64,000 nt of DNA from a virus. Below are positions 57,454 through 64,000 of the stretch, one piece after another. Within the stretch, counting starts at the first letter, position 1. Each line of letters starts with the position of its first letter. A program made the position numbers and the translations under genes. Where the stretch lies: the IMG/VR virus record IMGVR_UViG_3300023301_000007, positions 1-64,000 of that record; one strand, written 5' to 3'. Under the pieces are notes generated by a model, which worked only from the letters and a program-made list of their open reading frames with translations, was not told the origin of the DNA and did no database searches.

Positions 57454-58167
57454 ATGAATACAAATAAAATTGAAAATAACTTACAGAAAATCAAGGCTAT
57501 TACATTTATTAATTCAGTTATAGATATTAAATGCGTTATTGATTTAGAAGACGAGTGCGTATTAAGTTACACGCATAATATTAAATCACCTATTAGAGAT
57601 AGTAATTTTGGGCATAGTAAACTGTTAGCATATGAAGGCGCCATTGAGTTGTTTCACAAGCTATATGGTAATAATGTACCAGTTGAGAATGAACGCGGTA
57701 ATGACAGCGAATATGCAATGTCTGACTTAATTTATAATTTTATTGAAACTAATACGTTTGATGTTAAAAAATTAACATCTCTTATTAACACCATATCAAG
57801 TAACCTGAACATTACAGGCGCGTTAAATCGCTTAGCAGGTGAGTTTATTCCTAAATTAATGGCGGGTCGTGCAACAGGTCATACACATGCCATCAAACGC
57901 TTTATTGTCGATAACCCTAATTTACGAATAGGAGTTGTTGTAAGTGAGTATCAATTTAGAGATGATTTTAAAAAATATAAAAACGCATATATGATTAGAA
58001 AGTGTATTGCACCAATCGGTTTCGTTGATGATAGATTACACGGTGTTAAACTTGATTATATTATATATGATGTCATTGGTGATAATGGACTTGACATTAA
58101 TGCACTTCAACGTGTTTTATATGTAAACACTCACGATAATACTAGACTTGTTGGTTTAGGTAACTAA
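57454..58167 (+). CDS. Unknown protein with P-loop-like motif
   Basis: 237 residues. GRATGHTHAIKRF (about 134-146) resembles a Walker A loop but has H where K is expected. LDYIIYDVIGD (~193-203) resembles Walker B. The N-terminal half is unlike known ATPases. It follows gp55 by 3 bp. A degenerate NTP-binding protein is possible; function unknown. Confidence 0.55.
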   Translation: MNTNKIENNLQKIKAITFINSVIDIKCVIDLEDECVLSYTHNIKSPIRDSNFGHSKLLAYEGAIELFHKLYGNNVPVENERGNDSEYAMSDLIYNFIETNTFDVKKLTSLINTISSNLNITGALNRLAGEFIPKLMAGRATGHTHAIKRFIVDNPNLRIGVVVSEYQFRDDFKKYKNAYMIRKCIAPIGFVDDRLHGVKLDYIIYDVIGDNGLDINALQRVLYVNTHDNTRLVGLGN

Positions 58168-58256
58168 ATTTATATAATTGGAGTTGTTATGTTTGGTATT
58201 TCTATGTTACAATACAGTTTATAAAATTGCAGAATGGGAACTAAAGGTAATTTAAT

Positions 58257-58676
58257 ATGATGTGGACCTCTGGTGTTTTAGATATTTTTATAAAAACCGA
58301 ATATTCATACTTAGTAAAAACAGGTATGCTTGAACATGCAATGTTTGAAGAAAATGAAAGGGATTGCCCATACTTGCTTGTTAATGATGTCGATGCGTAT
58401 ATTGAAGAACTTATAGGTATTTGTAAATATAATGATTATGTTATTGGTATTATATGCAACAAATCGAGTGATTTTAAAAAATACAGTCGCATACCTCAGA
58501 GTTTTCGCGTATCAGAAAACAGTATACGTGGACGCTCACCAACACACTATATTGTTGACTTTGACTGTATAGATGCAAATATAAACATTGCACACGATGC
58601 AATTATGCGCTCATGTAATTTTACAGACGCAAAATATTTTAAAACTAAATGTTTACTACCAAAAGAGATTGTATAA
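58257..58676 (+). CDS. Unknown protein, 139 aa
   Basis: It begins MMWTSGVLDIFIKTEYSYLV. AAAGGT precedes the ATG. It contains three cysteines and acidic stretches. An 11-codon ORF at 58189 with the standard leader lies upstream and may be a leader peptide. No known domain. Confidence 0.55.
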   Translation: MMWTSGVLDIFIKTEYSYLVKTGMLEHAMFEENERDCPYLLVNDVDAYIEELIGICKYNDYVIGIICNKSSDFKKYSRIPQSFRVSENSIRGRSPTHYIVDFDCIDANINIAHDAIMRSCNFTDAKYFKTKCLLPKEIV

Positions 58677-58677
58677 T

Positions 58678-58893
58678 ATGTTAGATAGCAATGATGACTT
58701 TGACTTCATCGTAAAACAACAGAAGCGCAAAAAGCAAAGTAAATCAACTTCTGCTCTATATGAAGTTACATATACGAAAAACGAATTGGATAACGTTTAT
58801 GATGTACGCGCTAAAAATGAGGGTGAGGCATCACGTAAAGTAAAAAGTAAGTTTGGTAATGTATCAATATCAAATACAGTAGAAATTTCATAG
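58678..58893 (+). CDS. Unknown protein, 71 aa, paralogue of next gene
   Basis: It begins MLDSNDDFDFIVKQQKRKKQ. The last ~45 residues (YEVTYTKNELDNVYDVRAKN, VKSKFGNVSISNTVEI) align with the 58893 product. The stop overlaps the next GTG as TAGTG. Confidence 0.55.
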   Translation: MLDSNDDFDFIVKQQKRKKQSKSTSALYEVTYTKNELDNVYDVRAKNEGEASRKVKSKFGNVSISNTVEIS

Positions 58894-59069
58894 TGTTTGA
58901 TTATGATTACGGTTTATTGTTGTTTACCATTACACTTCGTTGTAATGGAACAATTATTATTATTAGAGCGAAGTCAAAAAGTATACGCCTTGCTAGAATA
59001 GATATTTTAAAACGTTTTAGTAACGCTGAAGTTGTCGACATTAAATTCATCGAATACGTAAGGTATTAA
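58893..59069 (+). CDS. Small unknown protein, 58 aa, GTG start
   Basis: It begins MFDYDYGLLLFTITLRCNG and contains IIIRAKSKSIRL and LKRFSNAEVVDIKFIEY, like the preceding gene. The GTG overlaps the preceding stop, so it is coupled. Missed by a minimum-length or ATG-only search. Confidence 0.55.
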   Translation: MFDYDYGLLLFTITLRCNGTIIIIRAKSKSIRLARIDILKRFSNAEVVDIKFIEYVRY

Positions 59070-59072
59070 ATT

Positions 59073-59660
59073 ATGAACACTGCTAAGAAAATAGAATTAC
59101 CTGACTTAATTAATATGGTAGAAAATGTTAGTTATACAATCCTACCTGATAGTACAATTACGGTATGTAAAATTACATTAAAAAGTGGCTTTAAAGCTAT
59201 TGGTTATAGTGTAACAGTTAACGAAGCTGATTTTAATGAACAAACAGGTCAACAGGTTTCGTACGATAATGCAATTGACACGCTATGGGAACTTGAAGGT
59301 TATCACCGTATTGCCAAACAGTATGCTAGTGAACAAATAGATGAAGCTAACACTCACCTGTGGGAAAACAGCACACTTGGCGCTGATATTGAGTATGCAC
59401 AATTAGCACCACTTGCAGCCGATGTTATGTTGCAAGAAATTGTACAAGATAGAAAAGGTTACTTCGATTATTGTGACAAATATGCACCATCAACTGATGC
59501 GAACAGTAACTATGTACTGCCAGAGCTTGGCGTAATTGAACAATATGTTAAAAAATCAAAAATGCCTGATTGTATAATGAACATATTAAAAGCAAATAAA
59601 TTAACAGTTAGGGGTAGATACAAACAGACTAATCTTAAAGCACCTCACAGAGATAATTAA
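59073..59660 (+). CDS. gp49/66-family phage protein
   Basis: 195 residues. The middle FKAIGYSVTVNEADFNEQTG, YDNAIDTLWELEGYHRIAKQ is the Phage_gp49_66 signature, a widely spread phage family of unknown role. The C-terminal ~90 residues are an extra region. It starts 3 bp after the preceding stop. Confidence 0.7.
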   Translation: MNTAKKIELPDLINMVENVSYTILPDSTITVCKITLKSGFKAIGYSVTVNEADFNEQTGQQVSYDNAIDTLWELEGYHRIAKQYASEQIDEANTHLWENSTLGADIEYAQLAPLAADVMLQEIVQDRKGYFDYCDKYAPSTDANSNYVLPELGVIEQYVKKSKMPDCIMNILKANKLTVRGRYKQTNLKAPHRDN

Positions 59661-59872
59661 AACATAAGAATTATACTTGGAACAGCAAAACACTCCATAT
59701 CATAGACGTAGGTGTTAATTTAAATTCGCATTCATTGGTTGTTATATGTTATACTAAAACAATAGCAAAGACATAACAGCAGTTATATTAGCTGATATTT
59801 GAATACAAATAGTAAATATGTATAATGCGTCCTTGCTTAATAGGATTCAACAATTAATTAAGGAGTAAAAAA

Positions 59873-60553
59873 ATGAGCGGTTTTAGACAATACCTAAGGG
59901 AAAATGCAGACAACAATGAACAGTCACTTAACGAATCATCAATTACAAGATTTTTAAGACACTTCCAAAAATATGATGCTGCTATTATTACAGCTTTCCG
60001 CGATGGTTTTACAAAACGCGAAAACAAAGCGCGTAATAAAGAGTTATTCTCAGCACTTTATGCGGCTGGCTACTCAATTACTCGAGTGGATGGTAGCTAC
60101 ATTGAGAACTTTGATACTAAAGACGCTGTCACAGTAGCAGAAGAATCTTACGTTGTTGTCAACTACAAAGAAAAATCAAACTTTCATGCCACTATCAAAA
60201 AACTTGGTATCAAATACGAACAGGATAGTGTATTACTTATCCACAGTGGTGATAAACCGTCTGCCGAATTATTTGGCACTAACAGAGATTCAGTCTGGCC
60301 TGCGTACGGTACAGGTGAAAAGACTGGTAAATTATCATTATCAAGTGGAAATCAATTCTTTACGCGCCTACGTAACAAAGAATTTGCGTTTCTGACTGAT
60401 GAAGACAAAGAGGAAAAGCGCAAGCGTAATAACGGAAAGGTTAATGAAAACAATTATATTGATGTAGGCGATATTGCACCAACTTCACGTCTAAGTAAAC
60501 AAGGTTGTGTTACAGTAGGCAATCGCATTTTAAGCGAATTAGGTCAAATTTAA
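59873..60553 (+). CDS. Unknown protein with capsid-targeting-like N-terminus
   Basis: 226 residues beginning MSGFRQYLRENADNNEQSLNE; FRQYLRE ends in L-R-E, and a second L-N-E follows at 19-21. The body (LFSALYAAGYSITRVDGSYI, EESYVVVNYKEKSNF, QDSVLLIHSG) resembles DUF3293-type proteins of phages. AAGGAG precedes the ATG. The 212-bp upstream gap has GTAAATATG and an extended -10 TGTTATACT. Probably an internal head protein; inferred. Confidence 0.65.
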   Translation: MSGFRQYLRENADNNEQSLNESSITRFLRHFQKYDAAIITAFRDGFTKRENKARNKELFSALYAAGYSITRVDGSYIENFDTKDAVTVAEESYVVVNYKEKSNFHATIKKLGIKYEQDSVLLIHSGDKPSAELFGTNRDSVWPAYGTGEKTGKLSLSSGNQFFTRLRNKEFAFLTDEDKEEKRKRNNGKVNENNYIDVGDIAPTSRLSKQGCVTVGNRILSELGQI

Positions 60554-60577
60554 TCTATTAAGAAGTATATGTTTAAG

Positions 60578-60601
60578 AGCCTCATTTATTGGGGCTTTTT
60601 T
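60578..60601 (+). terminator. Rho-independent terminator
   Basis: A 7-bp stem AGCCTCA/TGGGGCT (60578-60584 with 60590-60596) and a T6 run. Confidence 0.8.
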
Positions 60602-60605
60602 GCGC

Positions 60606-60634
60606 TTGTAATTATACGATAATTGTTATATAAT
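60606..60634 (+). promoter_or_regulatory. Candidate early promoter
   Basis: TTGTAA at 60606-60611, a 17-bp spacer and TATAAT at 60629-60634, upstream of the recombination-gene operon starting at 60659. Confidence 0.7.
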
Positions 60635-60658
60635 AATTACTAATCAATTGGAGATGCT

Positions 60659-60964
60659 ATGAACAAACTTAAACTTATTAATAAAAATAACGGTATAGAA
60701 GTAGATGATATTGGAATTATCAGTTTTTTCTTTACTGACAATAAAATACTAAGCATGTCAATTAATATTATAGATAATAAAATTAGTACTGACATGCTCC
60801 ATCAAGCCCATGCTGATTATTCGGGAATTCTACACGCGGTTATCGATAAACTAAACAGTGAGGTATTATCAGTCATGGTTGAAGATTGCAACCTGGAAAA
60901 TAATGCGGATGATTATTACCAAGCGGTTAATGCAATCAAAAAGTATTGTGCGGAGTCGTTATGA
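60659..60964 (+). CDS. Unknown protein ahead of gp47
   Basis: 101 residues beginning MNKLKLINKNNGIEVDDIG after AATTGGAG. Acidic, mixed alpha/beta. A 20-codon ORF (60961-61023) overlaps its stop. No family recognised. Confidence 0.6.
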   Translation: MNKLKLINKNNGIEVDDIGIISFFFTDNKILSMSINIIDNKISTDMLHQAHADYSGILHAVIDKLNSEVLSVMVEDCNLENNADDYYQAVNAIKKYCAESL

Positions 60965-61025
60965 CACCTGTGCCAGTATCAGATATACGCTCATTCAATA
61001 ATTGTAAACAAAAAGGAAAATAAAT

Positions 61026-62078
61026 ATGTTGATAGGTATTATAACCGATATTCATCTGGATTGCAGAGGTGGTAGTCAATACTTTTTAGACCAATATAAA
61101 AAGTTCTTTGATGAACAGTTCTTTCCATATTTAAAAGAACATAACATAACAACTGTTTTAATAGGTGGTGACACGTGGGAAAGCCGCAAGCACATTAACG
61201 TTAACACTATGTATCATGCCAAGCGTATGTTTTTTAGTCGTTTAAAGGAAAATAACATTGAGACCATTAGTATACTTGGCAACCACGATGTTGTGTACAA
61301 AAATACAAATCAAGTTCATAGTATGGAGTTTGTTGAAGATACTTATAGTAATTTTCGCACTATTTATGATAGCGATGTTGTGGATTTTGATGGGTGTGCA
61401 ATTGGTCTTATTTCTTGGATAAACAAAGAAAACTTTGATGAACGCTTAAAATTTATTGAGACTGCTAAATGTGACTACTTGTTAGGTCACTTTGAAATTA
61501 ATGGTTTTGAAATGTCAAAAGGACATCCTTGCGAGAATGGTTTAAAGGCAAGTGTGTTTAAAAATTATACTGAAGTGTGGAGTGGTCATTTCCATATTAG
61601 AAGTAAGATTGATAATATTCGTTATTTAGGAAACCCATTCCAAACTACTCGTGGCGATATCGGTTACTCACGTGGCTTCCATGTTTTTGATACTGATGCG
61701 CGTGAACTGACTTTTATTGAGAATGAATTTAACATTTACGAAGCCGTATATTTTAATGATGATATCAATATAAAAGAATATGATTTTGACAAGTATACTA
61801 ATAAAATTGTTATAGTGTATGTGGATAATTTACTTAACGCCAATACTGACTTGCTTAATATTTTTATTGACAAACTCAACCACATATGCCACAAGGTTGA
61901 AGTAGAAGAAACTAGTCGTATGCAAGTTGATAACATTGCGGTAGATGATGCTGATGTTAAGTCGCACACAGAAATCATTGCTGATTATATTGATGGTGTT
62001 ATGGACGATGACGCTCAAAACAGTAAGGTTAAACAGATTATGATTGAACGTTATAATGAATGTATTAACGAGAGTTAA
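61026..62078 (+). CDS. 47: Recombination nuclease subunit gp47 (Mre11/SbcD-like)
   Basis: 350 residues. IITDIHLDCRGG (DxH), IGGDTWESRKH (GD), ISILGNHDVV (GNHD), LLGHFEING (H) and VWSGHFHIRSK (GHxH) are the metal-binding motifs of the Mre11/SbcD phosphodiesterase family. Length matches T4 gp47. With gp46 it resects DNA ends for recombination-dependent replication. Confidence 0.92.
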   Translation: MLIGIITDIHLDCRGGSQYFLDQYKKFFDEQFFPYLKEHNITTVLIGGDTWESRKHINVNTMYHAKRMFFSRLKENNIETISILGNHDVVYKNTNQVHSMEFVEDTYSNFRTIYDSDVVDFDGCAIGLISWINKENFDERLKFIETAKCDYLLGHFEINGFEMSKGHPCENGLKASVFKNYTEVWSGHFHIRSKIDNIRYLGNPFQTTRGDIGYSRGFHVFDTDARELTFIENEFNIYEAVYFNDDINIKEYDFDKYTNKIVIVYVDNLLNANTDLLNIFIDKLNHICHKVEVEETSRMQVDNIAVDDADVKSHTEIIADYIDGVMDDDAQNSKVKQIMIERYNECINES

Positions 62079-62118
62079 AGTGTGTTATTATGCATATATA
62101 AATTAAAGGATGTGAAGT

Positions 62119-62466
62119 ATGTTTGAATTAATAAAAAAGTTTATGAACGCGCTAGGTAAAGACAAGAAAGCTCATATTCTAAAATGCGTAGAAGATGGCG
62201 ATGACGATGATAGAGAAGTTAAACTTTTTATTGCGTCGGTTTGTGAACACTTAAAAATTAACCGTTTTGATACAGGTATACAAAAAATAATTAGAAACAA
62301 TATCAGTAAACTATCTACTCACAAACCAGTAGTTACTAAGGTAAAAGTAGCTACCACGAAACCTAAACCTAAGACGATACCGCATACTGCTACCACATCA
62401 ACTGATAAAATACATAACAAGTCATTTGACGATAGTGGTACAAGGAAATCATTTTTTAACCTTTAA
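62119..62466 (+). CDS. Unknown protein between gp47 and gp46
   Basis: 115 residues. A helical N-terminal ~70 residues, then a lysine/threonine/proline-rich tail (TKVKVATTKPKPKTIP) that looks disordered and basic. Could bind DNA or an operon partner. No known family. Confidence 0.55.
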   Translation: MFELIKKFMNALGKDKKAHILKCVEDGDDDDREVKLFIASVCEHLKINRFDTGIQKIIRNNISKLSTHKPVVTKVKVATTKPKPKTIPHTATTSTDKIHNKSFDDSGTRKSFFNL

Positions 62467-62477
62467 GGTATATTATT

Positions 62478-62729
62478 ATGAACAATCTTAGTGGTCGTGA
62501 TAAAATTTATAATATATTAACAGTCGTAATTGTTGAGCATCTCAATGTTTTTGCAAGTTTAGATTGGATGTTAGAATGTAGTTTAGATGAATTACGAGGT
62601 GGAGCAGAAGCTAATTTACTAGTAACCAAGGCAATTGAGAGGTTTACACATGATAAAGCTTCGTATGATGGGTATAGAGATGATATACTATTAATGATAC
62701 CAGACATAATTGAGAAGGTTAACAAATGA
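62478..62729 (+). CDS. Unknown protein, 83 aa, coupled to gp46
   Basis: It begins MNNLSGRDKIYNILTVVIVE; helical and acidic. The stop overlaps the gp46 start as ATGA, so it is translationally coupled. Confidence 0.6.
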   Translation: MNNLSGRDKIYNILTVVIVEHLNVFASLDWMLECSLDELRGGAEANLLVTKAIERFTHDKASYDGYRDDILLMIPDIIEKVNK

Positions 62730-64000
62730 AGAAGTTAGAATTACAAAAAGTACGTTGGAAAAACTTCTTATCATATGGTGAGACGTGGAGTGAAATAGAA
62801 TTTACTAGTCATAGATTTACAATTATAAACTCACCAAATGGTTTTGGAAAATCATCATTTATCGAAGCGACTTGTTTTGCATTGTTTGGTAAGACTATAC
62901 GTAAAGTTCCAAAGTCAAATCTAGTCAATACTAAAAATCAAAAAGGTACATTAGTTGAATTAAAGTTTATTAGTAATGATAAAACATATTTAGTTAGGCG
63001 CGGTATCAAACCAGCTAAGTTTGAAATATACGAAGATAAGACATTAATAGCGCAAGACGCAAGTGTACGTGAATACCAGGAAAAACTTGATGCCATCATC
63101 GGTATTGACTATAACACTTTTATTCAAACTGTTATTATCAGTAAGACAAAATATGTACCATTTATGAAGCTAGATGCTGCCTCACGTAGAGAGTTCGTTG
63201 AGAACTTACTAACATTAACAGTGTTTGGTAACATGAATAAAAAACAAAAACTAATAATGTCAACTTTAAAAGAACAGTTGCAAACACTCAAAAGCCAATA
63301 TAGTATAAATAAAAATAATATTGAGCAAGCAGAAAATAACGTTAAAAGTATCAATGAACTGTTACAACAGAACCTAACCGAAAAACGCGACTATATTAAC
63401 AATCGTATTGATGAACTAAAAGATACTAATGCAGAAATAAAAGAATCAGCTAAAAAATTAAAAGATACATTGTACGTTGATGAAGATGATACAATTAACG
63501 TATGGGACGCAACGCAACGTTCAATTGTCGATTTAGTAGGTGAGGTAAAACATAGAGAACTTGTGTTAACAAAACTTAAAAATTCTTCTGATACGTGTGG
63601 CTCGTGTGGTCAGGAATTAACAGATGCGCATGTTGAGCACACGAATAAAAATATACGTGAGGAAGAGGATGACTTAGAAACGTGTAACATTAAATTGAAA
63701 CGTGACCGCGAGCTATTATTAAAATTGCAACCTAAGTTTGATTTAATTATAGGAAACACTGAAACAGAACACGAAATAAAAAACATGGTACAAAAAATTA
63801 AAGGTAACATTAAGCAAATAGAAAATATTGAGCGTGAACGCGACAGTATTGTATTTGATGATAGTAATGATAAACTTGATGCCGCCAAAGAAAAGTTAAT
63901 GCAATTCAGAAATGATTATGCTACAATAACGCAAGAACTTAAGGGTTGCAAAGAAGAGTACGAATATAATGCTATCGTTTATGATATGCTGAAGGATGGT
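62726..64000 (+). CDS. 46: Recombination nuclease subunit gp46 (Rad50/SbcC-like), runs off window
   Basis: The frame is open to the window end (425 codons). Residues ~30-45 SPNGFGKSSFIEA form Walker A, preceded by WKNFLSYGE, typical of Rad50/SbcC. Long coiled-coil segments follow and CGSCGQ near residue 292 is a zinc-hook CxxC. Partner of gp47; the ATPase controls its nuclease. The C-terminal ATPase lobe is outside the window. Confidence 0.92.
   Translation, partial: MKKLELQKVRWKNFLSYGETWSEIEFTSHRFTIINSPNGFGKSSFIEATCFALFGKTIRKVPKSNLVNTKNQKGTLVELKFISNDKTYLVRRGIKPAKFEIYEDKTLIAQDASVREYQEKLDAIIGIDYNTFIQTVIISKTKYVPFMKLDAASRREFVENLLTLTVFGNMNKKQKLIMSTLKEQLQTLKSQYSINKNNIEQAENNVKSINELLQQNLTEKRDYINNRIDELKDTNAEIKESAKKLKDTLYVDEDDTINVWDATQRSIVDLVGEVKHRELVLTKLKNSSDTCGSCGQELTDAHVEHTNKNIREEEDDLETCNIKLKRDRELLLKLQPKFDLIIGNTETEHEIKNMVQKIKGNIKQIENIERERDSIVFDDSNDKLDAAKEKLMQFRNDYATITQELKGCKEEYEYNAIVYDMLKDG

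Noticed and set aside
60961-61023. 20-codon ORF overlapping the stop of the 60659 gene
   Set aside because: Too short and without an independent ribosome site or similarity; only the ATGA overlap supports it.

Overview
This window looks like part of the genome of a large, AT-rich, T4-related myovirus of a Gram-negative host. The evidence is a set of T4-type genes: late sigma factor gp55, UvsX, UvsW, gp46/gp47 recombination nuclease, family B DNA polymerase, TerL, gp4-type head-completion nuclease, baseplate proteins like gp53, gp27, gp48/54 and gp5, and a nested Rz/Rz1 spanin pair. T4 gene order is not kept. Core genes are scattered among many small unknown ORFs, homing endonucleases and a tRNA cluster. 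The host cannot be named from the sequence. Rz/Rz1 and sigma-70-like promoters suggest a proteobacterium.

Layout. 0-12 kb, mostly plus strand: end of a DNA methyltransferase, a LamG-type structural protein, tandem paralogues of unknown function, two large homing endonucleases, then minus-strand genes for another mobile-type ORF and a tail-fibre protein. 12-14 kb, minus: gp5-like spike, HNH nuclease, HIT hydrolase. 14-26 kb, plus: very small genes, a Nudix hydrolase, a tRNA cluster (Met, Tyr, Pro-like, Ile, Ser, Asn, Thr), a HicB-like protein and a DNA ligase. 26-31 kb, minus: tail tube and baseplate genes. 31-36 kb, minus: small genes and a metallophosphoesterase. At 36.4 kb the N-terminal part of TerL ends inside an apparent split intein. 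37-40 kb: spanins, HTH-like proteins, head-completion nuclease. 40-51 kb, minus: uvsX, then a DNA polymerase in three pieces with a small group I intron, with about 5.5 kb of small genes between pieces, then a QueD homologue. 52-64 kb, plus: small genes, a GIY-YIG homing endonuclease, uvsW, gp55, gp47 and the start of gp46.

Two genome-wide signals tie the window together. First, many genes start with near-identical initiation leaders (AT-rich run, then ATTATTGGAG, then ATG). They often follow consensus promoters (TTGACA, mostly 17-bp spacer, TATAAT), sometimes with a shared leader. Structural and packaging genes are instead preceded by TAAATA-type motifs that fit the gp55 late sigma factor. 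Second, at least eight otherwise unrelated proteins begin with M-x(1-3)-F-x-x-[YF]-[LI]-x-E. This closely resembles the capsid-targeting peptide of T4 internal proteins and ends in the (L/I)-x-E cleavage signal of the T4 prohead protease. I infer that these proteins are packaged in the head and injected with the DNA.

Other notable features are an inverted repeat of about 200 bp near 11.8 and 51.6 kb that brackets a 40-kb block and carries outward-facing promoter sequences, probable frameshifts in two small genes, and tRNAs with unusual anticodon loops.
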